NCBI GenBank assembly: GCA_009193035.1 | Contig: SWDT01000090.1 | Span: 1-64,000 of the forward strand | Direction of reading: 5' to 3' | Origin: Halicephalobus mephisto | Lineage: Eukaryota; Nematoda; Chromadorea; Rhabditida; Panagrolaimidae | Length of the DNA: 64,000 nucleotides | Shown here: positions 12,101 to 23,600 of the stretch, piece after piece | Position numbering within the stretch: position 1 is the stretch's first letter | Layout of the letters: each line of letters opens with the position of its first letter | Translations under genes and position numbers: made by a program | Notes under the pieces: generated by a model | Told to the model about the DNA's origin: nothing | The model's database searches: none | Seen by the model: the letters and a program-made list of their open reading frames with translations, nothing else

Positions 12101-12242
12101 AATTATTTCAGGAAATAAAAATTCTACAAAGAAAATTAACGACAAAGAAGAATATCACAAAATTGTTGAGATGTTTCAAGATGGAGCAATGGGGAAGGAC
12201 AATCGTATTCAGACGGCTTTGAAAAGGAAAAGTCAAGTGTGA
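9118..12242 (+). CDS. CHD1L: CHD1L/ALC1-type SNF2 chromatin remodelling ATPase, no macro domain
   Basis: Family members slide nucleosomes using ATP; vertebrate CHD1L is recruited to PARylated damage sites through a C-terminal macro domain. Exons 9118-9157, 9443-9659, 9896-10010, 10057-10471, 11130-11393 and 11536-12242 join in frame to 585 aa. Residues 42-49 are DEMGLGKT (Walker A, Lys48), followed by PLSVLNHW and LLTTYQ. DEAH is at 143-146 and LTGTPVQN at 170-177. RKAVSHPYLFEGVEPTPF begins the second lobe. GVGLNLTAADTVIFIDSDLN and ARCHRIGQ (418-425, arginine finger) complete it. The phrases VILYHG and HPYLFEGVEP are specific to the CHD1L branch among SNF2 proteins. The protein stops after a charged tail, about 300 residues short of vertebrate CHD1L, so the macro domain is absent here. 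Intron 2 carries a 30-bp tandem repeat. Confidence 0.92.
9660..9880. repeat. 30-bp tandem repeat inside CHD1L-like intron 2
   Basis: The unit TTTTCATATATCAACTTTG plus TTTAATTCTAA is repeated three times almost exactly and then with increasing divergence, about six copies in all. Because 30 is divisible by three, it produces spurious open frames next to the exon. Confidence 0.75.
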
Positions 12243-13048
12243 TTTTGAAAGTTGTTTTTGTAATTTTTGGGATTTATCTGTTTTTGCTTAACATGGACTG
12301 TTTTGAAAGTGATGTAAGAAATTTTTGGAAGTAAATAGAGAAAATTAAAGTATGTTTAAATTTAATATTATTATAGAAGCAGAGATTGAACATAGGTTAG
12401 CTACTGTACGTCAAAGTTAGTCATTATTATTTTGTTTTAAAAACACTAATGAAATATTAAAAGTTTATAAAAGTAAAAAATTGTTTTTAGAATTATTAAA
12501 TTAGAAAATTATTTTTTAAATATATTTTTAAATTAGAAAATAATTTTCTAAATTTATTTTTAAATTTATCTTTAAATTAGAAAGTTTTAAAATATTTAAT
12601 TTTAAAAAGTGATTTTTTTAGAAAATTATTTTTTATATAAAAATTTTTTTGATTTTGGTTTTTTTGTAAAATATTTTTTTTGAAAATTATTATTTTTAGT
12701 AAGAAAATTGGAAATTTATATCGATATGATCAATTTTAAAATTCTCCTCGCGCAATAAAAAGCTGACGGAAGATTAATGACACCTAGAATGGACAACTTG
12801 AATTCTGCTTTTTTATCAATATTTATGTTCATAATTAAAAATTGAAATTTTAGATTTTTTGTATTAAAATAATGTCCAGATTTTTTATTTAGAAGTTATT
12901 TAAATTCATAAAACTTGGTATTTGGATTTTTGGAATCAAGAATTGTCTTAGAACGAAAAATCTAAATTTCAATTTTAGATTGTGGTTGTTAATTTTCATA
13001 AAATAAAACTGAAATGATCAAATTTATTTTTAAAGAGCGCTTTTTTTC

Positions 13049-13121
13049 CTTCGATAGCGAGGTGGTTGGCACGCGCGACTGTGGCCCGCAGAACCCGGGT
13101 TCGATCCTGGCTCAGAAATAT
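13049..13121 (+). pseudogene. degenerate tRNA-like sequence (His-type GTG anticodon position)
   Basis: An intact A box (TAGCGAGGTGG, 13055-13065) and B box (GGTTCGATCC, 13098-13107) sit at tRNA spacing, with CTGTGGC where the anticodon loop should be, resembling tRNA-His. The stems fail: the acceptor arms do not pair, and the anticodon and T stems have mismatches. It could be a decayed tRNA gene or the head of a tRNA-derived SINE. Pol III promoter elements remain. Confidence 0.45.
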
Positions 13122-16100
13122 CCGTTCTTTTTATTAAAAAAAAATCAATTTACAGAAATTGGCGATCAGAGTTCAAGGTCAAAATCCAAAATTTTCATTT
13201 TGAGACAAATATAAAACAATTTTTTAAAATAAAAACTTCCAAAATTGATGTAATTTTATATTTTGATTTTTCAAAAATTTTTTAAAACGAAGAATTTCAA
13301 TTTCAAACTCTGATCGTCAACTTTGATAAAACGATGGACTGATATTTAAAATTTTTCTTCGATGTTTGGTCCAAAAAAAATCCAAATTTTTTCGAAAGTT
13401 TATTTTTGAAAAATCTATTAAATAAATAGTACCGATGCTAAATTGTCAATCTCGGTCCGAGTCGTCGTAAAGTTCAAGAAACACACCTTGTTTTGGAAAG
13501 TATTAAATTATTTTTTTGTCTGGAAAAATCAACCATTCTAAAATACAAAAAATTTAAAAACTGGTCTTGAAAAGAAAAATTTTGATTATCAATTAACTGC
13601 GTTACTGTAGTCGAAAAACAGTTGTATTAGTTATTTTAAATTTTATAATTTTTTAAAATTTTTAGTTATTGTTGATATATTGAATAATTCTAATGTTTTT
13701 ATTTTTCAAGTGGTCTCGAAACGAAAAGTTTTAATTATCAATTAACTACATTACTGTAGTCAAAAAACAACTATATTTTAGTTGCATTAATTTTCATTTC
13801 TTTGATATATTGAGTAATTCTAATGTTTTTATTTTTCAAGTGGTCTCGAAACGAAAATTCTTGATTATGAATTGACCACATTACTGTATTCAAAAAACAA
13901 CCATATTTTAGTTGCATTAATTTTTATTTCCACTTTTCTTTGATATATCGAGCAGTTCTAATATGTCCTTGTCTTTCAAGTGGTTCCGAAGCGAAAAATC
14001 CTAATTATCAATTAACTACATTACTGTAGTCAAAAAACAACTATTATTTGTACTAATTTCGGAGATTATCGATATTTATAATAATGAAATTATTCTTTTG
14101 CACTGTTAGTGGTTATTATAGATCAAAGGTAAATTCTCGACTGTACAGATATAACACTTTGCTTGTTGGTTTGTTTTCTTGTTCAAACTCTTCCTTTTTC
14201 GATGCATCTAAACGTATACAGCTGCATTCCGCGCCCCTTGGAACGGAGTGCTCTTGTCGTGGCCAGCAGTTCACGCAGTATTATCTGTTAGGGACTGGTT
14301 GGGGACTTGATTGTCTAGATATGAGCAGAGCTGTCGAGTTCTCAAAACCTTCAAATTTAGAACCAAACTATTTCATTAAAATCTTTTAATTCTGAAATCG
14401 AATTAATTCAATTAAAATTCGATTTTTTTTAATTTTCGAAATTAAACTATTTTATTAAAATTCGAAATTTTCTGATTTCGAAATCAAACTATTTCATTAG
14501 AATTTTTGAAATGAAATTAATTCAATTAAAATTCGATTTTTTTTAATTTTCGAAGTCGAATTAGTTTGAAATTTCGAAATTAAATTATTTTATTAAAGTT
14601 CGAATTTGAAAGATTCTAATAAAATAGCTCGATTTCGAAATCGGACAACTTTGAAATGAAATTAATTTAGTAAAAATTCGATTTTTTTAATTTTCGAAGT
14701 CGAATTAGTTTGAAATTTCGAAATCGATAGCTCAGGATGAGTTCTATTAATTCGAAAAATAATTAAATATATCTTTCTTTAAATTCTTATTGATAGTGTC
14801 TATTAGTTTTCTCGATCTTCGAATAATATTCAATTTTATCTGTCAGAAAATTCTTATCGAATTTAAACAGTTGTTTTAATGAAAAAATGATTTTCCACGT
14901 TTTATTTTTAACTTTTATATTTTTATATTTTTTAATTTTTTATATTTTTAATTTTTTTATATTTTTTTATATTTTCTTATATTTTAATTTTTTTATATTT
15001 TTAACTACTTTTTATATAAATTGTATAAATTAAAATTATATTAATTAAAAATAATTTTATTTGAAGTTATATAACTAAATTTTTATCAATCACAGTTGCG
15101 TAACTAAAAATCCTATTGATTAAAATTATATAACCAAGTTTGTATTGATTGAAAATATGTACCTAAAATTATATTGATTAAAAATAGTTTTAATTGAAGT
15201 CATATAGCTAAAACTGTATTGATTGAAGTTATGAAACTAAAAATCATATTGATTAAATTTATTTTAATTTATTTAAATTTATATTATGTAACTAAATTTA
15301 CATTTATTGAAATTATATTAAATATTTGTAATTTAGATTAATACTATTTTCAGTTATGTAATTAAATTTATATTAATTTATATTATATTAAATTTTTAGT
15401 TATGTAACTAAATTTATATTTATTGGAATTGTATTAAATATTTTATTAAATCTTTCTAATTTAGATTAATACTATTTTTAGTTATAAAACTAAATTTATA
15501 TATATTGGAATTGTATTATTAAATATTTGTAATTTAGATTAATATTATTTTTAGTTATATAACTAAATTTATTTTTATTGAAATTGTATTAAATATTTTA
15601 TTAAATCTTTCTAATTTAGATTAATATTATTTTTAATTATATAACTAAATTTATTTTTATTGAAATTGTATTAAATATTTTATTAAATCTTTATAATTTA
15701 GATTAATATTATTTTTAGTTATAAAACTAAATTCATATTTATTGGAATTGTATTAAATATTTTATTAAATTTTTATAATTTAGATTAACGATTTATATAA
15801 TCAAAAATTGCCTTAACCGAAATTGTAAATAAAATTTTTTAATCCATTTTTCAAGTCAGACTAGGAGCAAAAAACTGAATTTTGATAAACCTTCGAAATT
15901 CAATTTTCATGTTTTCCAAATAACTACTTCCTTTTTTTAATAAATTCGACTTTGTTTGAAATTTTTCAGATTTGGCTTGTCACTGCCATGGATGTGTTTT
16001 GGACATTTTTTATATTATTATTTTCAAAATTAAAAGACCCCATCTGTGTGTTTTTGATTGAAATTTCTTTGAAAATTAATATGAAACGAAATTTTTCTTT

Positions 16101-16796
16101 GAAGAATTTCTCTGAGCTCATTTTGGCACAGTTGGACAGTGGACGACTGACCTTGAGGCATTATTCGTTACAAGCACATAATGACCATCTGAACCTTCGA
16201 TTTTTTTGGAACCTTTGGTTTTTCAAATTTCTGATTTTTGAAATTTTGGATTTTTTTGGAATTTTTAAAATATTGAAATTTTTAAAATATTGAAATTTTT
16301 GAAATATTGAAATTTTTAAAATATTGAAATTTTTAAAATATTGAAATTTTTAAAATATTGAAATTTTTAGAATTTTCAATTTTTTTTGGAATTTTTGAAA
16401 TATTGAAATTTTTGGAGTTTTCAAATTTTCGAAATCTTTGAATTTTTTATTTTTTTGGATTTTTTAACTGAAATTTTTTGATTTTCGGCAGTTTTAATGC
16501 CATTGGTCTCCTCCGACTGACATTCCAGATCCTGTTCCCGAAAAAATCCAAATTTGTTATTTTAAAAAATAAAAAAATTGAACTTTATTGGATTTTTATT
16601 TTTAATTATAGTACTTTATAAATTAAGCATTCTTTAAGTTCGAATTCTCAGACCACGTTCTCGAAGGCAGATCACTTATTCTTGAGAATTTTTGAGTTGA
16701 TTCCTTTAGCCAGATCTCGCGCAAATAATTTTCACCCCACTTGATGTTACGTGTTTGCTCCACTCTTCTGACACTGTTTACGTTGTTTCTGTTATT

Positions 16797-17290
16797 GATC
16801 ATAATTTTAATTTCTCAAAAATCATTTCTTATTTTCAACGATGTTTAGAATTTTACTTTTTTAAAATTTTAAATAATCATAATTTTAATTTCTCAAAAAT
16901 CATTTCTTATTTTCAACGATGTTCACAATTTTACTTTTTTTAAATTTTTTTAATTTTAAAGAATCATAATTTTAATTTCTCAAAAATCATTTCTTATTTT
17001 CAACGATGTTCAGAATTTTACTTTTTTTTAAATTTTAAATAATCATAATTTTAATTTCTCAAAAATCATTTCTTATTTTGAACGATGTTCACAATTTTAC
17101 TTTTTTTTAAATTTTTTTATTTTAAACAATCATAATTTTAATTTCTCAAAAATCATTTCTTATTTTGAACGATGTTCACAATTTTACTTTTTTTTAAATT
17201 TTTTTATTTTAAACAATCATAATTTTAATTTCTCAAAAATCATTTCTTATTTTCAACGATGTTCACAATTTTACTTTTTTTTAAATTTTT
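16797..17290. repeat. tandem array of ~75-90-bp units, six copies
   Basis: Each unit has ATAATTTTAATTTCTCAAAA, then ATCATTTCTTATTTTCAACG, then ATGTTCACAATTTTACTTTT and a variable T-rich linker. Starts lie near 16799, 16875, 16965, 17041, 17129 and 17217. The last unit grades into looser ATGATGATCGTAATTTTAA repeats that reach the adducin start. Confidence 0.75.
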
Positions 17291-17672
17291 TTATTTTAAA
17301 CAATTTTTTATCATAAATGATAATCTTAATTTCAATTTTTTTAAATTCACCTTTTTTATTATAAAAGATGACTTTAAAATTATTTTTATTTTCAATGATG
17401 ATTGTAATTTAGTTGTTAAAAATTATATTTTTCATTTTCAAAGATAATTGAGATTATAATTTTTTAAATTTAGATTTTTCATCATAAAAGATGATCGTAA
17501 TTTTAATTTTAATTTTTATTAATTATTTATATTTTCAATGATAATCGTAATTTTAATTTTTTTAATTATTTTTATTTTCAATGATGATCGTAATTTTAAT
17601 TTTTTTTTTAATTTCGAGTTTTTATTATAAATAGTGAATAATTTTAATTTTTTTTAATTTAGAATTTTTAAC

Positions 17673-20600
17673 ATGAATGAAACGAAAAAAAATCGAAAAC
17701 CGATAGTTAATCTCGATCGAGACGATCCTGAGTACATCAAAGAAATGCAAAGACCGGCTGTCATAAAAGTTTGTTTTTTTGATTAAAAATATTTTTAAAT
17801 AAATTTCCAAATCTGTAAAATGGTCGAAATAAAAATAAATTTTTACACAATAAGATGAATTGGATTTCTGAAATCCTGCGAACAAAATACGAATTTTAAA
17901 TTTAATTTCGAATTTTTTATGAATTTAAATATCAATAAATTTACATAAATGTTGCGAACAAAGTATAAATTTTAAGTTTAATTTTAACGTTTTTATAAAT
18001 TTAAATATAAAAATTAAAATTCTGGAATTTTGCGAACAAAATGCAAATTTCAAATTTATTTTCGGATTTTTTATAAATTAAATATAAAAATTTAATTTCT
18101 GGAATTCTGCGAACAAAACGCAGATTTTAAATTTATTTTCGGATTTTTTATAAATTTAAATATAGCAGTAGAAACTAATCTGTCTAAATGTTGAAAGCAG
18201 AGTACAAATTTTATTTTAACTTTGATGCTGATGTCGACCTATCTGCCTAAAGGTCGCGAGCAAAGTGCAGATTTTTTCATTTCTATTTTGACCTTGACAT
18301 ATGTTTAAAGGTTGCGGGCAAAGTGCGGAGTTTATTCTAATTTTGAAATTTTCATAAATGAAAATACAAAAATCCCAACATATATGTCAGAATGTTGCAA
18401 GCAAAGTGCAATTTTGATTTCATTTTGGGATTTTTGTAAATTAAAATATAAAAATATCCCCGAGCTGTCAGAATGTTGCAAGCAAAGTGCGATTTCGACT
18501 TTGATGTCGATTAGCTTGGAGACTTCTGAAAAAGCAGTTAAAAAATAACTTTGATTTTTTGAATATTTGTTGACTTTTTAATATAAACTTTAATTTTCAG
18601 AAATAGAGGGTTACGTACCCCATAATTCTGGGTTAAAAATTTTAAAATCAATCTACAGCATAATTTTGAAAAAAAAATTGATTTCAAATTTACTGAAAAC
18701 CAAAATTGTTGCTTAAATTAATTCAATTTTTGCAAACTAGAAATTTGCGAAATAATTTTTGTAAAAAAATAATTTTGTAAAAAAAATTTTGTAAAAAAAT
18801 AATTTTGAATTTTTATAATAGTGGATTACGAAATGTTGTAGCATCACGAAATAATTGCTATTTGAAACTGAAATTTTAGAAAACTTTAATTTCCATCTAG
18901 TTCTGAAAATTCGTGTCGAGACCGTTTCGTGTAGAATTTTATTTTAATTTTGAAATTAAAAAATCTTAAATAAAGTCATGTAAAAATAAAATTTTACATT
19001 TTTTGGTCCTGACTAGAAAATTTCAAAAAATTTGCGTCGGGACCATTTTATGTAAAATATAATTTTTATAATAATACGATTATGATTAAATTCTTGTAGA
19101 ATTATAAAAATAAAAAATTCCAATTTTTGGTCCTGACTGGAAAATTTAAAAAAATTCGCGTTGGGACCATTTTATGTAAAATTTATTTTTTATAATAATA
19201 TGATTATGATTAAATTCTTGTAGAATTATAAAAATAAAATTTACCAATTTTTGGTCCTGACTGGAAAATTTCAAAAAATTCACTTTGAGAAAACTTTGCA
19301 ATATAACACTAATTTTTATAATAGTATGATAATTAAATTAAAATACTTTTAATGTTATAATCCTGGCGTTCTTGATGAAAAGGATATCGACACAGAAATC
19401 CATGAGACGACAGACGCTTCCAAAAAAGTCGTCAGTTCTGCGCAAGCTGTATGTCCTCTTGAAAATTTTTTTTTTCGTTTTTTTTTCGTTTATTTTCGTT
19501 TTTTTCTGGCTCTCTAATGCACGTCCGGGACACAAGTGGAAAGTATTAGTCCCGTCTTTCCCCACTTTTAAGGTGGCCCAATTTCTGACATATTTTATTT
19601 TTTCAAATTTTATATTCTAAAAATCTCTAAAATTACAAATATTTATAAAAAAATATAAAAATTACTTTTTTCAAAAATTATATATTTCTAAAATTTCTGA
19701 AATTATATATTTCTAAAATTTCTGAAATTATATATTTTTGAAAATTTCTAAAATTGTTTATTTTGAAAATTTGTAGAATTATATATTTCTAAAAATATAT
19801 ATTTGTAAAATTATTTATTTCTGAAAAATTAAAGACTTATTTATCTACTTGTGTTTGGGGAAATCCGTCAGAACTAATTATTGAAAAAAATTGAAGCTGA
19901 ATAGACTAAAATTATTTTTTAAAATGGAGATTCTGTTTAGGAAGATTTGTCTGAAATGGAACGGAGAAAACGAGTTCAAGAAATTCTGGAATCCAAGGAC
20001 TTTTGTCGTGAACTCGAGCATTTGGTGAAGCAGGAAGCTCTTAGTGGTCGTTCTGACCCTGAGGCATTGCAACGGTTGGCTGAGTTGACATTGCCACGAG
20101 GACCTATGGCTGTCGTTAATTTACATAGCAGTTTAGGTAAATGCTTCTTTCGATATTTCTAAACTTTTATAATGTATTTTTTAATTTCAAAGGTTTCTAA
20201 ATTTTTATAATTTATTTTTTAAAATTTCTAAACTTTTATAATTTTTATTTTATTTTTTAAAGTTTCTAAACTTTTATAACTTATTTTTTAATTTCAAAGG
20301 TTTCTAAATTTTTATAATTTCTAATTTCAAAAGTTTTTAAATTTTTATAATTTTTATAACTTATTTTTTAAAATTTCTAAACTTTTATAACTTATTTTTT
20401 ATTTTTTATTTTTTAAAGTTTCTAAATTTTTATTATTTTTGATATTTTTTGGATTTTTTAAAATACTTATTATTTTTAATATTTTCTAATTTTTATTTTT
20501 CTAAATATTTTAAAAATTAAAAGATATTTGTTTTTTTGAGTTTAAAAATTTATTTTTTTTTCAAAATTAAAAGATTTTTTTAAATTGAAAAATTTTTTTG

Positions 20601-23600
20601 GAATGTTTTTGAAATTATAAGATTTATTTTGTTAGTTTTTAAACGTTTGTTTGATAATTTTGGGTTTTTAGGGCTGAATAAGTCTCCCGTCCCGATTGCG
20701 GATTTGAGGGGGAATGAAAATTATGCGAAAGAAGAACGGATTTTGAGGAACAAACTTGCGTCGCTCTACAGACTTGTCGATTTGTTTCAATGGTCTCAAG
20801 GAATCTACAATCATATTACAGTAAGATTACCAGGAACAGAACCTCCGGAAATTTTAATCAATCCATTTGGACTTTTGTATCACGAAATTACAGCGAGTTC
20901 TTTGGTGAAAATTAATCTTTCTGGAGATATATTGGACAATGGAAGCACGAAATTGGGGATAAACAAGGCGGGATATGTTCTTCATTCGGCCATCCATGAA
21001 GCCAGATCCGACGTCAAATGCGTCCTCCATATGCACACAGCTGTGGTCTCTGCCGTGAGTTCCATGAAGTACGGTCTGTTGCCCATCTGTCAAGAAGCCA
21101 TGATCGTCGGTCCTGTGGCTTATCACGACTATCAGGGAATAGTCAGTGATGAACAAGAACGAAATTCTATCGTTCAAGATTTGGGAAACAAAAATGTAAA
21201 ATTTGTAGTTTTACTTTTGCTCATTGTATTTTTAGGTAATGCTTTTGAGAAATCACGGATTTGTGGCTTGTGGAGAATCTATCGAAGATGCTCTTCATCT
21301 CGCTTTCCATACTGTAATTGCATGCGAAACTCAGGCATGTTTTTTAAACTTTTCTAAAATCTCATTTTTTATTTTTAAACTTTTCTAAAATTTTGTTTTT
21401 ATTTTTAAATTTTTCTATAATTTCGTTTTTATTTTTAAACTTTTCTAAAATTACATTTTTATTTTTAAATTTTTCTATAATTTCGTTAATTTTTAAACTT
21501 TCCTAAAATCTTATTTTTTGTTTTTAAATTTTTCTAAAATTTTGTTTTCATTTTTTTTATTTTTAGGTTAAAGCTGCCAAAGCAGGAATTGAGAACTTGG
21601 TGATTCCTGACGATGAAGCTGTTTCGAAAGCTTACGAAATAGCCAGACATGGGGGTGGTGGAGTCAATAAAACTTCTTCTTCGAATGGAGATGGCCCGAA
21701 CTGGAGGATAGGGGAACTCGAATGGGAGGCCTGGATGAGGCTTCTCGATTATTCAGTGAGTAATTTTACGAAATTTTAGACATTTTTAAATAACAAAAAT
21801 CAAAAATACAGTAATCAGAATTTGAAGTTAAATTTTAAAATTTCGGATTTTGAAGATTATTTTTGGATTTTTATTTCAGAATCTGAATGTAGACTTCTGA
21901 AGATCATTTTAAATTTTTGTTTTAGAATCTGAATCTGGACTTCTGAAGATCATTTTCCACATTTGATTCAGATCCAGAATCTTGACTTCTGGAGACTATT
22001 TTTGAATTTTATTTCAGAATCCTCAAATTTAAAAAAAATTGTTTTTAAATTTATAATTTACGAACCTGATTACTGTAGTTTATTTTTTTTTTCAAATTTT
22101 AGAAATGATTAATTTTTAAAATAAGAGGTTTTATAAAAAATTGAAATTGAAATAAATTTTAAAATTGTTTTAGGGCTACAGTACTGGTCACATTTACCGT
22201 CAACCGTGTCTGAAGTCCCGACAAGAAACGAAAAAATCAAATCTGAACAACTCCGATGTGGCTGAGCCTCCGGCAGTGTCTTCAGTCGGAACTGTTGGTG
22301 GATTACTGTATTCGAAAAATAATAAATTTTTTAAGGTGAACGAATCCGATCCAGAAGCCTTGGTTGCTTACCGATTGGCTTTGTTGCGGAAAGAACAAGA
22401 AAAATCAAAATGGTTAAATTCGCCCATTAATTATCAAAAAATTCACATTTACGAAACAGGAACAGAAAATCCAAAAATAATCACAAAATGGATCGAAAAT
22501 CCCTCATCGTCTCAAAATGGAACACCGGTTAAAATTAATAATAATCATCAATTTAGTCCTTTGGGAACAAATCCACAAGAATTCAAAGAAAAACAAAAAA
22601 ATTTGAAAGAAATTAGAAGAGCGGGATTAACTACCCCAGGACCCCAATCTGCCATTCTCGATGGAGTTTCTGCAGAAGACTTGAATAACTTCCGAGAAGT
22701 AAGTTAATTACAAATTAATCATACTATAGAAAATTTACGAAATTTGCTAAATACGAATTTTAAGAAGTTTTTAAAAGTTACAGTAAACTAAAATTTCATT
22801 TTTTGCAGATCGTTTCAAAATTGAGCATAAAAAATAATTTTTACAATTTTTTCGAGACAGTTTTCTATGATATTTTTGAATCTGCTGAAATTTATAAAAA
22901 AGTGGACACCAAAGTCAAATTTTCACAAAATTAAGTGAGTCAGCCTAATGTTGCGAGCAGACTGCAGGTTTTTGTTTTTATTCTTTGACTTCTTTATAAA
23001 TTTCGATACTGATTGAGATCTAAATCGAATTGAATTCAGTTAACTAATTAAGCCAGTCTAGTGTTGCCAGCAGACTGCAGGTTTTTATTTTTTTTCGATT
23101 TTGATGTCGACTTCAGCATGGAATTTTCTGATTTCGTAATTTTTTCGAAAAGTTCTCAGTTTTGTGTCGAGATTATTTTTTTATATTTAATTTTGTCAAT
23201 TGTTGTCAATTGTTGACAATTAATAAATGAAATTTTCGATTACAGTCTTCTACGAACGACCTGTACAAGGATGTGGTCGTCATCGGAACTGCCAGCAAAG
23301 GGATTATCGACAGACAATACCAGCATAATGCTCAAGTTTATGGCCAACTGTATTCTGCAAATCCGTTTTCGAGCGAAACAGACGAGGATTTGAACAAATA
23401 CATCCGGGAAGTCGAGCTGAAGTCCAGATCGGCTTCTGTAAACCAACAAAGCAGTCCTTACCGTATGCCGGAGACTCCCACACCAGGTACAGGGATTAAA
23501 TGTGGATTTTTTTAAATTAATTTTTTCAGATAACATATCCCTAAGTCAAGGATTGACTCATGGAAGACCCACAAAAAGCGCCTCCATGGATGACGAACTG

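Larger units (their letters stand above)
12243..17672. repeat. 5.4-kb gene-free region with several minisatellites
   Basis: No gene is supported. 13560-14060 has four units of 130-150 bp, each with TGGTCTCGAAACGAAAA and CATTACTGTAGTCAAAAAAC. 14400-14740 repeats TTCGAAATTAAACTATT-type blocks. 15280-15800 has units of roughly 80-110 bp with TAACTAAATTTATATTTATT and TTTAGATTAATATTATTT. 16265-16375 is an 18-19-bp repeat of TTTTTAAAATATTGAAA. Arrays at 16797-17290 are listed separately. 15952-16293 is open for 113 codons but matches no family I recognise and runs into the repeat. Confidence 0.65.

Noticed and set aside
12000..12222. Alternative Lys-rich frame within the last CHD1L-like exon
   Set aside because: Shifted reading of the real acidic tail; the exon frame is fixed by the helicase motifs.
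15952..16293. 113-codon open frame after a TTTTCAG
   Set aside because: Phe/Ile/Lys-rich, grades into a simple repeat, no recognisable domain or continuing exon.
16745..16943. ATG with a hydrophobic, signal-peptide-like stretch (MLRVCSTLLTLFTLFLLL)
   Set aside because: It runs into a tandem repeat and stops after about 35 codons; no downstream exon fits.
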